Position numbers and translations under genes: made by a program. Source: Bacilli bacterium (lineage in GTDB: Bacteria; Bacillota_I; Bacilli_A; RFN20; CAG-826). From it: a stretch of DNA of 59,453 nucleotides. Below the pieces are notes generated by a model. The model ran no database searches. It saw only the letters and a program-made list of their open reading frames with translations, and was not told the origin of the DNA. Within the stretch, counting starts at the first letter, position 1. Every line of letters begins with the position of its first letter. The DNA lies in contig JAILIP010000013.1 in assembly GCA_024695235.1 (NCBI GenBank), positions 1-59,453 on the forward strand, in the 5' to 3' direction. Positions 8,679-21,465 of the stretch are shown here, one piece after another.

Positions 8679-10877
8679 ATGTCAAAAAAAGTTGTTTATC
8701 ATATTTCAGGATTTGATTGTCCTAATTGCGCTGCTAAAACGGAACGACATCTTCAAAAAGATGAAAATATCTTTGAATGTTCCATCGATTTTCCTAACGA
8801 TAGGCTTTATATTAACTATAAAGATAATCCTTATACAATTGATGAACTAAAAGCTAAAATCAAAGAAGTTGAAAGTGATCCAATTAGAGTCGAAAGAATC
8901 AATAGCGGTGAGCGTAAAGAAGTAAAAATACTCACCAAGGATTTCGTCTTTAATTTAGTTAGAGTTATACTTGCTGTTTCTTTCTTTGTGGTGGGCTTTA
9001 TATTTGAACACCTAAAAGGTGATGCTTGGTGGCAAGGTGAATTTAATTGGCTAAGTAATTCATTATACCTAGTTGCTGCCGCAATAATGCTATATGACAT
9101 TGTGTGGAAAGTAATTATGAACATAGTTCATTTGCGAAACCCGATAGACATGTCATTATTACTCACAATTTCATGTGTTGGTGTCATAGTGTTAGCAATG
9201 CTAACAAATCTTCCAAAAGACAATCCGATTTTAATTGCTCCAGAAGGTTTTCCAATTGAGATGCATGAAGGCGCAATGGTCATCATCTTATATCAAATTG
9301 GCGAATTGATTGAAGCTTTTGCTTCGGGTAAGTCAAAAGTTGCTATTTCAAAAGCCATAGACTTAAGAGCCGATACCGCCAATCTTGTTACCGATAATAA
9401 GGTTGTCCAAGTTAAACCTGAAGAATTAAAAGTAGGTGATATTATCATCGTACGCGTTGGAGAAATCGTTCCTGCTGATGGAGAAATTATTGAAGGTCAA
9501 GGATCTTTAGATATGTCATCTTTAACTGGAGAACCTCTTCCTGTTGATACAACCATTGGAAACAACGTTTTAAGTGGTTCCATCCTTAGAAGTGGATCTT
9601 TAAGTATTAAGGTTAATAAAGTATTTGCCGAATCCACAATTTCTAAGATTCTTGAACTAGTCCAATCAAGTGGTGAACGCAAAGCAAAGACCGAAAAAAT
9701 CATCGATAAGTTTGCTAGATTTTACACCCCAATTGTTTTTGGTATTGGTATTGTCTTTACACTTATTTATGGACTCGTTACAAAAGAGTGGACAAGAGCA
9801 TTATTTAGTGGTCTATCAATTCTAATTGTTTCATGCCCGTGTGCGATTGTTATTTCTGTCCCATTAGCATATTTTGCAGGTATTGGCTTGGCATCAAAAA
9901 ATGGTGTTGTTATTAAAGGAGCAATATACATAGATTCACTTGCTAAACTCGGCACTGTTTTTCTTGATAAAACAGGCACATTGACATATGGAAATTTTGC
10001 CGTTACAGAAATCGTTCCAATGGGTGTTAGCAAAGAAGAGTTCCAAGAAGCTTTACTGGCTGCAGAATCAAGAAGTAATCACCCTATTGCTAAAGCAATA
10101 ACATTGCATCAAAAAGTATCAGAAATTGCCTTAGAACAAGAAGACTACGAAGAAATTGCAGGCCTTGGAGTAATGACAAATTATAAAGGAAATGTCATCC
10201 TTGCAGGCAATGCAAGTTTACTTGAACTTAATGATGTAAAAGTTGAAGAAATTGAAACTGCTGGAACAGTAATTTACGTCGCTAAAAATGGCAAATATAT
10301 TGGCTTTATTGTCATTCAAGATGTCATCCGTGAAAAAGCTAAAAAACTTATTTCAAAACTCGATGATTTAGGTGTTAAAACTGTCTTACTTTCTGGTGAT
10401 AAATTACGCACAGTTGAATATGTTGCTGGACAAGTTGGAATTAGAGAATATCACGCTCATCTTTTACCACAAGATAAAACCAAATTTGTTGAAGATGCAA
10501 TTACCCATCGTGTAGATAAAAAGACAATCGGATTTGCTGGTGATGGAATTAATGATACACCTTCGATTATTCGTGCAGACGTAGGCTTTGCTATGGGCGG
10601 AATCGGATCTGATGTTGCAGTTGAAAATAGTGATGTTGTTATCATGCAAGATCATCCTTTAAAGATATATGATTCAATCAAAATTGCTCGATTAACTAGA
10701 TTCATTGCTATCTTCAATATTGTGTTTTCGTTAGTGGTGAAACTAAGTGTTTTAATCCTCATCATGATTGGTGTTGTTGGGCAATATTCAATGCTACTTG
10801 CAATGTTGGCAGATACAGGATTAACCGTCTTAATGGTGCTTCATTCATTGTCATTAATTTATCGAAAAGTTAAATAA
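8679..10877 (+). CDS. cadA: Heavy-metal P1B-type ATPase (Zn/Cd/Pb, CadA/ZntA-like)
   Basis: HMA domain FDCPNCAAKTE, SCPCAIVIS, DKTGTLT, GDGINDTP. Confidence 0.9.
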   Translation: MSKKVVYHISGFDCPNCAAKTERHLQKDENIFECSIDFPNDRLYINYKDNPYTIDELKAKIKEVESDPIRVERINSGERKEVKILTKDFVFNLVRVILAVSFFVVGFIFEHLKGDAWWQGEFNWLSNSLYLVAAAIMLYDIVWKVIMNIVHLRNPIDMSLLLTISCVGVIVLAMLTNLPKDNPILIAPEGFPIEMHEGAMVIILYQIGELIEAFASGKSKVAISKAIDLRADTANLVTDNKVVQVKPEELKVGDIIIVRVGEIVPADGEIIEGQGSLDMSSLTGEPLPVDTTIGNNVLSGSILRSGSLSIKVNKVFAESTISKILELVQSSGERKAKTEKIIDKFARFYTPIVFGIGIVFTLIYGLVTKEWTRALFSGLSILIVSCPCAIVISVPLAYFAGIGLASKNGVVIKGAIYIDSLAKLGTVFLDKTGTLTYGNFAVTEIVPMGVSKEEFQEALLAAESRSNHPIAKAITLHQKVSEIALEQEDYEEIAGLGVMTNYKGNVILAGNASLLELNDVKVEEIETAGTVIYVAKNGKYIGFIVIQDVIREKAKKLISKLDDLGVKTVLLSGDKLRTVEYVAGQVGIREYHAHLLPQDKTKFVEDAITHRVDKKTIGFAGDGINDTPSIIRADVGFAMGGIGSDVAVENSDVVIMQDHPLKIYDSIKIARLTRFIAIFNIVFSLVVKLSVLILIMIGVVGQYSMLLAMLADTGLTVLMVLHSLSLIYRKVK

Positions 10878-10903
10878 AATAAACACAAAGTGTTTGCTAT
10901 AAA

Positions 10904-10932
10904 GCGCACATGCATTATCGTGTGCGTTTTTA
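10904..10932 (+). terminator. Terminator after cadA
   Basis: CGCACA...TGTGCG stem plus TTTTT. Confidence 0.8.
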
Positions 10933-10941
10933 AAATATTTC

Positions 10942-10970
10942 TTGCGTATACGTATATGTTTTGATAGAAT
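10942..10970 (+). promoter_or_regulatory. rplK promoter
   Basis: TTGCGT, 17-nt spacer, TAGAAT. Confidence 0.65.
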
Positions 10971-11024
10971 CTTTTTCGCATATTGTCGTCACGGTGAGAG
11001 CGTGCGAACACATATATGTAGATA

Positions 11025-11069
11025 CGTCTTGTGGAAGAGCAAACGATTTAGCTCATTAACCACAACACG
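11025..11069 (+). promoter_or_regulatory. Candidate L1-binding autoregulatory hairpin in the rplKA leader
   Basis: CGT-c-TTGTGG-AA-GAGC-loop-GCTC-ATTAA-CCACAA-c-ACG: two helices around an asymmetric internal loop. Confidence 0.5.
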
Positions 11070-11101
11070 GACAAAACTTAAAAAGAAGGAGGAAATGTCA
11101 C

Positions 11102-11512
11102 GTGAGTAAAAGAATCGTCAAAGTTGTGAAGATGGAACTCCCTGGTGGCGAAGCTAAACCAGGTCCAAAGCTTGCTTCTGCTGGTGTTGTCATGCCAAAA
11201 TTCTGCACAGACTTCAACGCAAAGACAGCTGACCGTAAAGGACAAATCGTTCCAGTCATCATCACAGCTTATGAAGACAAGTCCCATGACTTTGTAATCA
11301 AGACTTCCCCAGTTGCAGGTTTAATCCTCAAAGCTGCTGGAGTACAAAAAGGCTCTGCTAACCCAAAAGTTATCGTTGGCCACATCTCCAAAGCTCAACT
11401 CAAGGAAATTGCTGAATACAAATTGCCAGATCTAAACTGCGACGACATCGAAGCTGCTATGAAAGTAGTTGCTGGTAGTGCACGCAATATGGGTATCGCG
11501 ATTGACGAATAA
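11102..11512 (+). CDS. rplK: 50S ribosomal protein L11
   Basis: GGEAKPGPKLASAGV, KTSPVAGLILKAAG; GTG start after AGGAGG. Confidence 0.97.
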   Translation: MSKRIVKVVKMELPGGEAKPGPKLASAGVVMPKFCTDFNAKTADRKGQIVPVIITAYEDKSHDFVIKTSPVAGLILKAAGVQKGSANPKVIVGHISKAQLKEIAEYKLPDLNCDDIEAAMKVVAGSARNMGIAIDE

Positions 11513-11517
11513 GAACT

Positions 11518-12201
11518 ATGAAGTATTCAAAGAATTACAGAAAAGTTGCTGAGCTCGTCGATTCAAGCAAAGTCTATTCAATTGCAGAAGCATGCGAACT
11601 CGTCAAGAAAACTTCAACCGTTAAGTTTGATGCCACAGTCGATGTCTCATTCCACTTGAATGTTGACACAACCAAAGCCGATCAACAAGTTAGAGGCACT
11701 CTCACTCTACCAAAAGGCAATGGTAAGACCAAAAAGATCTGTGCTATTACAACTAAGGTCGAAGAAGCAAAAAATGCCGGTGCGGATTTTGCCGGGGGTA
11801 AGGAATTACTCGAAAAGATCCAAAAGGAGAACTGGTTCGACTTCGATGTCATTGTCGCCACACCAGATATGATGGGTGAACTTGGTAAGATGGGTCGTGT
11901 CCTTGGTCCAAAAGGCTTAATGCCAAACCCAAAGACAGGCACAGTTGCTGTTGATATCGCAAAAGCAATCAAGGAAATTAAGCTTGGTAAAGTTGAATAC
12001 CGTCTTGATAAGAATGCTAACATGCACCTTACAATCGGTAGAGTAAGCTTCAAAGTTGAAGATCTCCAAGAAAACCTTGTAGCACTTACATCCACACTCG
12101 TGAAGGTAAGACCAGCTGCAGTAAAAGGTACTTACATTAAAAACGCCGTTGTCCACACGACAATGGGCCCAAGCATTCACTTCACTTTCGAAGGAATGTA
12201 A
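11518..12201 (+). CDS. rplA: 50S ribosomal protein L1
   Basis: ATPDMMGELGKMGRVLGPKGLMPNPKTGTV. Confidence 0.97.
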   Translation: MKYSKNYRKVAELVDSSKVYSIAEACELVKKTSTVKFDATVDVSFHLNVDTTKADQQVRGTLTLPKGNGKTKKICAITTKVEEAKNAGADFAGGKELLEKIQKENWFDFDVIVATPDMMGELGKMGRVLGPKGLMPNPKTGTVAVDIAKAIKEIKLGKVEYRLDKNANMHLTIGRVSFKVEDLQENLVALTSTLVKVRPAAVKGTYIKNAVVHTTMGPSIHFTFEGM

Positions 12202-12208
12202 TAGAGCA

Positions 12209-12279
12209 CAATATACCATAGACAGCAACGGCCACGGGGCTTAATCATGTTGCCCAGGTAAATATTCCCAAGTATATTG
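12209..12279 (+). ncRNA. L10 ribosomal protein leader
   Basis: AGACAGCAACGGCC...GGGGCTTAATCATGTTGCCCAGGT core enclosed by 8-bp helix CAATATAC/GTATATTG; directly before rplJ. Confidence 0.85.
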
Positions 12280-12315
12280 AGACTCTCAAAAACAATTTAC
12301 AAAGGAGGTAGAACA

Positions 12316-12804
12316 ATGAATCAGAAAACTCTCGAATCCAAAAAAGAGATCGTTGAATCACTTAGAAAGCAATTCCAAGATGCTAAATCTGTCGCAGTTG
12401 TTGAATATCGTGGTTTAACAGTTTCCGAATTAAGTGAACTTCGAAAGTCTCTCAAAGCGGTTGACGCTAAATTCGGTGTCTACAAAAACACTCTCGTTCG
12501 CATTGCTAACGATAGTCTCGGACATCAAGAATTAGATGAATACCTCACTGGAAGTAACGCATACGTCTTCTCCTCTGACACAACAGGAATGCCAAAAGTC
12601 TTAGCCAAATTTGCTAGAACAAACGATAAGCTTATTCTCAAAGCTGGCTTAGTCGAAGGTAGATTCGTTGACGCCAAAGGACTCAAAGAAGTTGCAAAAC
12701 TACCAAGCCGCGAAGGATTAATATCCATGTTCTTATCGTGCTTGCAAGCACCTATCCGCAGTTTCGCTTGCACAGTCAAAGCAGTAGCGGATAGTAAAAA
12801 TTAA
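12316..12804 (+). CDS. rplJ: 50S ribosomal protein L10
   Basis: SVAVVEYRGLTVSELSELRKSLK; SD AAAGGAGG; start revised to 12316. Confidence 0.95.
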   Translation: MNQKTLESKKEIVESLRKQFQDAKSVAVVEYRGLTVSELSELRKSLKAVDAKFGVYKNTLVRIANDSLGHQELDEYLTGSNAYVFSSDTTGMPKVLAKFARTNDKLILKAGLVEGRFVDAKGLKEVAKLPSREGLISMFLSCLQAPIRSFACTVKAVADSKN

Positions 12805-12827
12805 TGCCTAATTAGGAGGAAATTATT

Positions 12828-13205
12828 ATGGCAAAGTTAACAAAAGAAGAAATTATTGCTTCCTTAAAAGAAATGACTGTCCTCGAACTCAATGAACTCG
12901 TTAAAGCAGTCGAGGAAGAATTCGGTGTTACAGCCGCTGCTCCAGTAGCCGCCGCTGCAGCTGCTCCAGCAGAAGAAGAAGTCAAAGCTGGACCATCCGA
13001 AGTTACATTAGTTCTCAAATCATGCGGTCAAGCTAAAGTCGCAGTTATTAAAGCTGTCCAAGCTATCACCGGTCTTGGTTTGATGGATGCTAAGAAACTC
13101 GTTGATACTGCACCATGCAATATCAAAGAAAAGATTTCACCAGTCGAAGCTGAAGAACACAAGAAAGCTCTTGTTGCAGCTGGTGCTGAAGTCGAAATTA
13201 AGTAA
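12828..13205 (+). CDS. rplL: 50S ribosomal protein L7/L12
   Basis: [12 protein letters not shown] hinge, [24 protein letters not shown]. Confidence 0.97.
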   Translation: MAKLTKEEIIASLKEMTVLELNELVKAVEEEFGVTAAAPVAAAAAAPAEEEVKAGPSEVTLVLKSCGQAKVAVIKAVQAITGLGLMDAKKLVDTAPCNIKEKISPVEAEEHKKALVAAGAEVEIK

Positions 13206-13231
13206 TTTTACTTATTCAACCGAGGATCTTA

Positions 13232-13840
13232 ATGGCAAATTCACATTATTTTATCAATGACGATACTTTGGCCTCTAAACCAAGAGTTGTCACATATAGA
13301 ATCAATGACGTCGATTTTGCCTTAGATTCCGATCAAGGTGTTTTTTCCAAAGATAGATTAGATGATGGGAGCAGAATTCTCATCGAGACTCTGCTTCCAC
13401 TTCATCTTGATGGAAAACTTCTTGATTTAGGATGCGGCATCGGACCAATTGGCTTAACATTGGCCTACTTCACCCCATCCCTGAGCGTAACTTGCTCAGA
13501 CATCAATACGCGTGCGCTAGCATTATGCGAAGCCAACGCCAAAAAGCTCTCGTTAAGCCCACGAGTCACCTGCCTTCAAAGTGACATCTATATAGAGATT
13601 GAAGGATTATATGATTCAATTGTGAGCAATCCACCGATAAGGGCTGGTAAGAAAGTTACCAATGCCATCTACATCGGTGCGAAATCTCATTTAATTGATG
13701 GCGGTTCGCTTTATATCGTCGTGCGTAAGGCACAAGGAGCGCCGTCAACCAAAGCTCTTCTTGAAAAAGAATTCGGCAATGTCGAAGTCTTAGCAAGGAG
13801 CAAAGGTTACTACGTTTTGAAAGCGACAAAAGCGAATTAA
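13232..13840 (+). CDS. Class I SAM methyltransferase (RsmC/YbxB-like)
   Basis: [18 protein letters not shown] motif; between rplL and rpoB as in Bacillus. Confidence 0.87.
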   Translation: MANSHYFINDDTLASKPRVVTYRINDVDFALDSDQGVFSKDRLDDGSRILIETLLPLHLDGKLLDLGCGIGPIGLTLAYFTPSLSVTCSDINTRALALCEANAKKLSLSPRVTCLQSDIYIEIEGLYDSIVSNPPIRAGKKVTNAIYIGAKSHLIDGGSLYIVVRKAQGAPSTKALLEKEFGNVEVLARSKGYYVLKATKAN

Positions 13841-13859
13841 AGTACAAAGGAGCCATTAC

Positions 13860-16800
13860 ATGAGCAAAACTTACAAAAACTATCCATTATTACCAAATGA
13901 CAGAATTAATTTCTCGAAGATATCTGGTAATTTGGAACTACCAAATCTTGTTGAAATCCAAACTGACTCCTATCGTTGGTTCTTAGAAAAAGGCATCGAC
14001 GAAGTCATGAAAGAAGTGTTTCCTATTGCTAACTACAATGAAAACGTCTTCGTTGACTACGTCTCATGCGAACTCAAAGATCCAAAACACGATATTAGAG
14101 AATGTAGAGCTCATGGTTACACATATGAATCTCAACTTTATTGCAAATTGAGACTCAGAAATGAAGAAACATCAGACATCAAAGAATCAGACATCTTTAT
14201 GGGTAACGTCCCATTAATGTCATCAAGTGGTACTTTCGTTGTCAATGGTGCTGAACGTGTAATCGTTAGCCAAATTGTTCGTTCTCCAGGAGCATACCTC
14301 TCTAAAGAAATGGATAAAGCTGGTGGTAAATTCATCTTTAACGCTGACTTAATCCCAACAAGAGGTACTTGGCTTGAATTTGAAACCGATTTAAAAGATA
14401 TGATTTTTGTCCGCATTGACCGTCAAAAGAAAATGCCTGCAACAATCTTACTTAAAGCAATCGGTTTAGAATCAGCCAAGCAAATGCAAGATCTCTTTGG
14501 AAAAAATGAGATGTTGAAGAACACTATTGAAAAAGATGAAGCTACTACAAATTCATTAGATGCTTTACGTACCATCTTTGCTAAGCTCAAACCTGGTGAA
14601 CCAGCAACTGATGAAGGTGTTGCCACATTCTTAATTCAAAAGTTCTTTGACCATAGACGTTATGACATTGGATCTGCTGGTAGATTCAAATGCCGTAACA
14701 AACTCGGAATTTATAACCGTCTTGCTGGTCGTATTCTTGCCGAAGACCTCTTTAGTGCAGATGGTGAAAAACTATATTCCGCAGGCGATTACCTTTCAAA
14801 AGCTGATGTCCAAAAACTTATGGACGCTGAAGTCTTTGAAAATGGAGCACATCTCAAACACATCAAAGCTAACCCAGCGTTAGTTGATGCGATGGTGAAA
14901 AACTCTCCAAAAGGCAAAGACGACAAGGCTACTAAAGAAGAAATTGCCCAAACCTTCTCTGGCAACGTTAACGTCATCAAGGTTTATGTCGATGAAAAGA
15001 AAGACAAAGTCCAAAATATTATTGGTACTGACTTAAATTGCACCATTGAATGGATGTCATTCTCAGATATCATCGCCTTATTCTCTTACTTAATGAACGT
15101 TATGGCTGGATTTGGTGAAGTTGATGATATTGATAACCTCGGCAACCGTCGTATTAGATGTGTTGGTGAGCTTGTTCAAACTCAATTTAGAATGGGCTTA
15201 TCCAAAATGGTTAAGACCGTTCAACAAAGAATGTCAATTTCTGATTTAACAACCACAACATTGAAACAATTAATCGTCATCAAACCACTTACCAGTTCAA
15301 TTAGAGAATTCTTCGCTACAAACCAACTCTCACAAGTTATGGACCAAGTTAACCCGTTATCTGAGTTAACACACAAGAGAAGAATCTCAGCCTTAGGTCA
15401 TGGTGGTATTACTCGTGAACGTGCATCGATGGCCGTTCGTGACGTCCACCCAACACACTATGGACGTATATGTCCAATTGAAACACCTGAAGGTCAAAAC
15501 ATTGGTTTGATTAACAACTTAGCATCTTATGCTAAAATTAACCAATATGGCTTTATCGAAACTCCATACCGTATCGTCGAAGAAGGCGAAAATGGTAAAA
15601 GAAGAGTAACTGATAAGACTGAATACTTATCTGCTGATGCAGAAAGAAACCACTATATCGCTGAAGATGGTGCCCACTTAGATGAAAACGGCTATCTCCT
15701 CGATGATGAAGTTGTTGCCAGACACAATGGTGAGAACGTCGTTGTCGAAGCAAGAAAGATCGACTATATGGACGTCTCTCCAAAACAAGTTGTTTCTGTT
15801 GCATCTGCTTGTATTCCATTCTTACAAAACGACGACGCAAAACGTGCTCTTATGGGTGCTAACATGCAACGTCAAGCTCTTCCACTTTTAAAACCAAGCG
15901 CTCCATTTGTTGGCACTGGTCTTGAATACAAAGTCGCCCGCGATAGTGGTCTTGCCATTGTCTCAGCTGGTGACGGCGTAGTCAAATATGTCGATAGCCA
16001 AACAATTCGCGTTAAAGAAGGCAAGAACATTCGCGAATATAAACTCCAAAAATTCGAAAGAAGTAACCAAGGTACATGCATTAACCAAACTGCCATTGTT
16101 AAAGTTGGCCAAGAAGTCAAAAAAGGAGATATCCTTGCTGATGGTCCAGCTATGAAAAATGGTGACCTTGCTCTTGGTCAAAACGTCACAGTCGCATTCA
16201 TGACTTGGGATGGCTATAACTATGAAGATGCTGTCATCATGTCAGAAAGACTTGTCAAAGATGATGTTTACACTTCTATTCATATTGAAGAATACGTCCA
16301 CGATTGCCGTCAAACAAAGCTTGGACCTGAAGAAATCACACGTGATATTCAATCTGTTGGTGAATCTGCTAAGGCACACTTAGACGCCAATGGTATTGCT
16401 ATCATCGGTAGTGAAGTTCATGAAGGTGACATCTTAGTTGGTAAAGTCACTCCAAAGGGAACAACTGATCAATCCCCAGAAGAAAAACTTCTCATGGCTA
16501 TCTTTGCTGAAAAGACAAAAGACATGAAGGATTCCTCGTTTAGAGTTCCTCACGGTGGTGCAGGTACTGTCTTAGATGTCAAAGTATATTCACGTGAAAA
16601 CGGCGATGAACTCCCACTCGGAGTCAATAAATCAGTCCACGTCTTCGTTGCTCAAAAACGTAAGATCAGCGAAGGTGATAAGATGTCCGGACGTCATGGT
16701 AACAAGGGTGTTATTTCCCGCATCTTACCAGTTGAAGATATGCCATTCTTAGCAGATGGTACTCCAGTTGATATCATGCTTAACCCTCTTGGTGTTCCAT

Positions 16801-17513
16801 CTCGTATGAACATCGGCCAAATCTTAGAGATGCACTTAGGCCTTGCTTGTAGAAAGCTCGGACTTAAAGTTGCTACACCAGTCTTCGATGGTATCTCAAA
16901 TGAAGAGATTTTCGATCTCATGAATCAAGCAGGTATCGCCCCAGATGGAAAGACAATTCTCTATGATGGTCGTACTGGTGAAAGATTCGACGAAAGAATT
17001 TCCGTTGGATGTATGTACATGATTAAGCTCGTCCATATGGTCGATGATAAACTTCACGCCCGTGCAATTGGACCATATAGCTTAGTTACACAACAACCAC
17101 TCGGTGGTAAAGCCCAAAACGGTGGTCAACGTTTCGGTGAGATGGAAGTCTGGGCTCTTGAAGCTTATGGCGCTGCTCATACTTTGCAAGAAATTCTCAC
17201 TATTAAATCCGATGACCGTTTAGGAAGAAGAAAAGCCTATGAATCAATCGTTCGTGGCATTGATATTCCTAAACCTGGTATGCCAGAAGCCTTCAAGGTT
17301 CTCATTAAAGAACTTAAAGGTCTATGCATGAATGTTGAACTCTTAGATAAGAACGGACGCATAATTGATACAGCCGCTCTTGCTCGTAGTGATCAACAAG
17401 AAGAAAGAAAGATTAACACTGCTTTACGTAACTTAACCGGTAGTGAAAATCGCGAAGAAGAATTAACTCTCAGCAATGTCAAAGACTATGACATCGACGA
17501 GAGCATTAACTAA
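13860..17513 (+). CDS. rpoB: RNA polymerase beta subunit
   Basis: [35 protein letters not shown]. Confidence 0.98.
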   Translation: MSKTYKNYPLLPNDRINFSKISGNLELPNLVEIQTDSYRWFLEKGIDEVMKEVFPIANYNENVFVDYVSCELKDPKHDIRECRAHGYTYESQLYCKLRLRNEETSDIKESDIFMGNVPLMSSSGTFVVNGAERVIVSQIVRSPGAYLSKEMDKAGGKFIFNADLIPTRGTWLEFETDLKDMIFVRIDRQKKMPATILLKAIGLESAKQMQDLFGKNEMLKNTIEKDEATTNSLDALRTIFAKLKPGEPATDEGVATFLIQKFFDHRRYDIGSAGRFKCRNKLGIYNRLAGRILAEDLFSADGEKLYSAGDYLSKADVQKLMDAEVFENGAHLKHIKANPALVDAMVKNSPKGKDDKATKEEIAQTFSGNVNVIKVYVDEKKDKVQNIIGTDLNCTIEWMSFSDIIALFSYLMNVMAGFGEVDDIDNLGNRRIRCVGELVQTQFRMGLSKMVKTVQQRMSISDLTTTTLKQLIVIKPLTSSIREFFATNQLSQVMDQVNPLSELTHKRRISALGHGGITRERASMAVRDVHPTHYGRICPIETPEGQNIGLINNLASYAKINQYGFIETPYRIVEEGENGKRRVTDKTEYLSADAERNHYIAEDGAHLDENGYLLDDEVVARHNGENVVVEARKIDYMDVSPKQVVSVASACIPFLQNDDAKRALMGANMQRQALPLLKPSAPFVGTGLEYKVARDSGLAIVSAGDGVVKYVDSQTIRVKEGKNIREYKLQKFERSNQGTCINQTAIVKVGQEVKKGDILADGPAMKNGDLALGQNVTVAFMTWDGYNYEDAVIMSERLVKDDVYTSIHIEEYVHDCRQTKLGPEEITRDIQSVGESAKAHLDANGIAIIGSEVHEGDILVGKVTPKGTTDQSPEEKLLMAIFAEKTKDMKDSSFRVPHGGAGTVLDVKVYSRENGDELPLGVNKSVHVFVAQKRKISEGDKMSGRHGNKGVISRILPVEDMPFLADGTPVDIMLNPLGVPSRMNIGQILEMHLGLACRKLGLKVATPVFDGISNEEIFDLMNQAGIAPDGKTILYDGRTGERFDERISVGCMYMIKLVHMVDDKLHARAIGPYSLVTQQPLGGKAQNGGQRFGEMEVWALEAYGAAHTLQEILTIKSDDRLGRRKAYESIVRGIDIPKPGMPEAFKVLIKELKGLCMNVELLDKNGRIIDTAALARSDQQEERKINTALRNLTGSENREEELTLSNVKDYDIDESIN

Positions 17514-17527
17514 AGGAGGAATAAACG

Positions 17528-20500
17528 ATGTTTGATGCAAATAATTTAGCTGCTATTAAAGTTGGTTTAGCTTCTCCTGAAAACATTCGTGAATGGAGCC
17601 ATGGTGAAGTTACCAAATGGGAAACAATTAACTATCGTAGTCAAAAACCAGAACCAGATGGTTTATTCTGTGAAAAAATCTTTGGTCCTAGTAAAGACTA
17701 TGAATGTCATTGTGGTAAATATAAAAAGATTAAAGACCGCGGACGTGTTTGTGAAAAATGTGGTGTCGAAGTCATCACTAAAGATGTCCGTCGTGAAAGA
17801 ATGGGTCATATTGAACTTGTTTCACCATGTACTCATATTTGGTACCTCAAAGGTGTCCCATCACGTATCGGTTTAATCCTTGATTTACCTCCAAAGCAAG
17901 TAGAAGAAATCGTCTACTTCATCGCTCACGTTTGTTTAAATGCTGGCGATAGTAAGATTCTCTCCTACCGTCAATTCCTAGATGAAAAGACAGCTCGTGA
18001 AGTATTCGCTGCTGTCATTCAAAAAGATATTATCGAATCCGGTAGAATTGCCGCTGATAGTATCGATATGGAAAAAGCAAACAAGTTTATTGAAAACTTA
18101 GGCAATCAACTAGAAGCCTTTGACTTCTTGGCCGTTTCTAAATTCATCTCCAAACATACTGGTGCTGAATTCGGTAATGGTGCTGCCTCAATTAAACGTT
18201 TGCTTAAAGAGATTGATCTTGAAGAAGAATTTAAGAAAGTCACTTTAGAAATTCAAAACTCAACTGGTCAAAAACAAGAAAAAGCGTTGAAACGCTTAAA
18301 TGTCATTGAATCATTCAGAAACTCTAAGAATAGACCTGAATGGATGGTTCTTGATGTTATTCCTGTAATACCTCCAGATCTCCGTCCTATCCTCCAACTC
18401 GATGGTGGTAGATTCGCAGATTCCGATTTGAATGATCTATATAGACGTGTCATTATTCGTAACGACAATCTTAAAAAGATGATCAATCTTAACGCTCCTG
18501 AAGTTATCTTAATGAACGGTCGCCGTATTCTCCAAGAAGCCGTCGATGCATTAATCGATAACGGAAGAAGAAATAAACCTGTTCAAGGTCTTAGTGGCCG
18601 TCCACTTAAATCACTTTCTTCCTCACTTAAAGGAAAACAAGGTAGATTTAGACAAAACCTTCTCGGTAAACGTGTCGACTATTCCGGTCGTAGCGTTATC
18701 GCTGTTGGTCCAGATCTAAGAATGTACCAATGTGGTTTACCACGTGAAATGGCTATTAAGCTTCTCAAACCTTATATTATTAATATTTTAATTAAGGAAA
18801 ATTACGCCTCTGCGCATAAGACAGCTGAAAAGATTATTGATCATTATGATCCAATCGTCTTCGACATTGTTGAGAGAATCATCTCTGACCATCCGGTCTT
18901 ACTCAACCGTGCTCCAACACTTCACCGTCTTGGTATTCAAGCCTTCCAACCTAAGTTAGTTGAAGGTCGTGCAATTCGTCTTCACCCACTTGTATGTGCT
19001 GGATTTAACGCTGACTTCGATGGTGACCAAATGGCTGTCCACCTTCCATTAAGTAAAGAAGCTCAACAAGAAGCATTAGAGTTAATGCTTGCTTCTAATA
19101 ACATCCTCTCACCAAAAGATGGAAAACCAATCGTTACCCCATCTCAAGACATGGTTTTAGGAAACTACTACCTCACCTTAGAGGAAACAAAAGAAGATCT
19201 TCTTGCTCGTGCTGGCCGTCGTAAAGACAAAGGCGATATGGAAGAATATGAATTATTTACCATTTATGGTAATGCTGAAGGTAAAGTGTTCTCAACTGTT
19301 GATGAAGTCATCATGGCTTATCAAACAAAACAAGCTCACTTACACACCCGTATTGCTATTCGTGGTAGTGCATTAAAGAAAACAGGATTCACTGAAGAGA
19401 TGAATAAGAGCTACCTTATCACAACTGTTGGTAAAGTTATCTTCAACCTCATCTTCCCGGCTGACTTCCCATATCTTAACTGCCCAGAAGCACGTAACTT
19501 AAAAGGAGACTTGATTGAATTCTTTGCTCCACGTGGAACAAACATTAAAGAATACATTCATAATCTCCCACTCATCCGTCCATTTACCAAAGGTACTTTG
19601 AAGATCATCATTGATGAAGTCTATCATCGTTATGGTACATCAAAGACATCTGCCGTTTTGGATAAGATGAAAGACCAAGGCTTCAAATATTCAACATGTG
19701 CTGGCTTTACAATCTCCTTAAGTGACGTTCCTCAACTAGTTGGAAAAGAAGAACTCATTCATAAGGGTGATGAAAAAGTCGAACAAATCCAAAAGATGTT
19801 TGAAAAAGGTCTCCTCACTGATAACGAACGTTATAAAGCTGTCTGTAAAGTTTGGGAAAACGTCAAGAATGATGTTTCCAAGAAACTTATGGAACAAGTT
19901 AGAAACGATAAACGTAACACCATCTTCATGATGATGGATAGTGGTGCTCGTGGTAGTGTATCTAACCTAACACAATTATCAGGTATTCGTGGTTTGATGA
20001 TGAATCCTAAGGGTGAATCTATCGAACTCCCAATTAAATCATGCTTCCGTGAAGGTATGACAGTATCTGAATACTTCATTGCTACTCACGGTGCTCGTAA
20101 AGGTGGTGCTGATACCGCTCTTAAGACTGCTGACTCTGGTTATTTAACAAGAAGACTTGTTGACGTTTCTCAAGATGTCATCGTCCGTGAAGAAGATTGT
20201 CACACCGACCACGGCTTTGTCGTTAGAGCCATCATCGATACAGTCAAAAATACAGTCGTCGTTCCTTTAAGAGAAAGACTTGCTGGTAGATTTGCTCTTC
20301 GTGATGTCGTTAACCCAGCCACTGGTGAAGTTATCGTCGCTGAAAATACCCTCATTGATGAAAACGCCGCTAAAGCAATTGAAGATGCTGGTATTAAAGA
20401 AGTTGAAATTAGATCCTTATTTGGTTGTGAAACTAAAAATGGTGTCTGTGCTCACTGCTATGGACGTAACCTTGCTACTGGTGAAGTCGTTAAAATCGGT

Positions 20501-21412
20501 GAAGCAGTCGGTATCATGGCTGCTCAATCCATCGGTGAACCTGGTACACAACTTACCATGAGAACATTCAACTCTGGTGGTGTTGCTGGTGCTGATATTA
20601 CAGGTGGTCTCCCACGTGTTCAAGAACTTGTTGAAGCACGTACACCTAAAGGTGAAGCCCTTATCTCAGAAATCTCTGGTAAGGTCGTCTCCGTTGAAGA
20701 TCTCGGTGGCATTTATCACTTCCGTGTGAAAAATGACATTGAAGAAAAAGAGTTCAAATCAGTTTATAATGCTCACCCAGCTGTTAAAGTTGGTGATGAA
20801 ATCAAAGCTGGTTCAAAACTCACTGAAGGTGCTATTGCTCCTAAGAAACTTCTTGAAGTTGCTACAGTTGTCGATGTTGAAAACTACATCCTCGAAGAAA
20901 TTCAAAAAGTCTATCGTGGTGTTGAAAACATCGAAATTAGTGACAAACACATTGAAGTCATCATTCGTCAAATGCTCAAGAAAGTTCGCGTTGTCTCCTC
21001 TGGTGACACCGATATGATCCCAGGCACAAAACTTGATAGTGATGAATTCACCGCAAGAAACGAAGACGCTATTCTTGATCAAGCAATGGGTGGAACCAAA
21101 GTTCCAGCTGAATATAAGCCAATGTTACTTGGTATTACCAAAGCTGCTCTTGAAACCAAGTCATTCCTCTCTGCTGCATCCTTCCAAGAAACAACACGTG
21201 TTCTTACCGATGCTGCCATTAAAGGAAAACTCGATCCATTACATGGCTTAAAAGAAAACGTCATTACTGGTAAAGTCATCCCAGCTGGTGATGGTCTATT
21301 ATCAGAAGCTGAAGAAGCTGAACACATTAAAGGCTTCACAGTTGCCTCTAAGATGAAAGAGGTTAAACAACAATATATTGAAGTTCACGATCGTGTAGAC
21401 GAAGTGGAATAA
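17528..21412 (+). CDS. rpoC: RNA polymerase beta' subunit
   Basis: [16 protein letters not shown], zinc ribbon [23 protein letters not shown]. Confidence 0.98.
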   Translation: MFDANNLAAIKVGLASPENIREWSHGEVTKWETINYRSQKPEPDGLFCEKIFGPSKDYECHCGKYKKIKDRGRVCEKCGVEVITKDVRRERMGHIELVSPCTHIWYLKGVPSRIGLILDLPPKQVEEIVYFIAHVCLNAGDSKILSYRQFLDEKTAREVFAAVIQKDIIESGRIAADSIDMEKANKFIENLGNQLEAFDFLAVSKFISKHTGAEFGNGAASIKRLLKEIDLEEEFKKVTLEIQNSTGQKQEKALKRLNVIESFRNSKNRPEWMVLDVIPVIPPDLRPILQLDGGRFADSDLNDLYRRVIIRNDNLKKMINLNAPEVILMNGRRILQEAVDALIDNGRRNKPVQGLSGRPLKSLSSSLKGKQGRFRQNLLGKRVDYSGRSVIAVGPDLRMYQCGLPREMAIKLLKPYIINILIKENYASAHKTAEKIIDHYDPIVFDIVERIISDHPVLLNRAPTLHRLGIQAFQPKLVEGRAIRLHPLVCAGFNADFDGDQMAVHLPLSKEAQQEALELMLASNNILSPKDGKPIVTPSQDMVLGNYYLTLEETKEDLLARAGRRKDKGDMEEYELFTIYGNAEGKVFSTVDEVIMAYQTKQAHLHTRIAIRGSALKKTGFTEEMNKSYLITTVGKVIFNLIFPADFPYLNCPEARNLKGDLIEFFAPRGTNIKEYIHNLPLIRPFTKGTLKIIIDEVYHRYGTSKTSAVLDKMKDQGFKYSTCAGFTISLSDVPQLVGKEELIHKGDEKVEQIQKMFEKGLLTDNERYKAVCKVWENVKNDVSKKLMEQVRNDKRNTIFMMMDSGARGSVSNLTQLSGIRGLMMNPKGESIELPIKSCFREGMTVSEYFIATHGARKGGADTALKTADSGYLTRRLVDVSQDVIVREEDCHTDHGFVVRAIIDTVKNTVVVPLRERLAGRFALRDVVNPATGEVIVAENTLIDENAAKAIEDAGIKEVEIRSLFGCETKNGVCAHCYGRNLATGEVVKIGEAVGIMAAQSIGEPGTQLTMRTFNSGGVAGADITGGLPRVQELVEARTPKGEALISEISGKVVSVEDLGGIYHFRVKNDIEEKEFKSVYNAHPAVKVGDEIKAGSKLTEGAIAPKKLLEVATVVDVENYILEEIQKVYRGVENIEISDKHIEVIIRQMLKKVRVVSSGDTDMIPGTKLDSDEFTARNEDAILDQAMGGTKVPAEYKPMLLGITKAALETKSFLSAASFQETTRVLTDAAIKGKLDPLHGLKENVITGKVIPAGDGLLSEAEEAEHIKGFTVASKMKEVKQQYIEVHDRVDEVE

Positions 21413-21429
21413 TCAATACAACATTATTC

Positions 21430-21465
21430 GGAGTGCCATCGCCCGGTGGCACTCCTTATTCTCTT
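21430..21465 (+). terminator. Terminator after rpoC
   Basis: GGAGTGCCA...TGGCACTCC plus T-rich tail. Confidence 0.75.

Noticed and set aside
11682-12095. 137-aa minus-strand ORF inside rplA
   Set aside because: Entirely antisense to a ribosomal protein gene; no SD or recognizable domain
12911-12990. GC-biased Ala-rich low-complexity tract
   Set aside because: Normal L7/L12 hinge region
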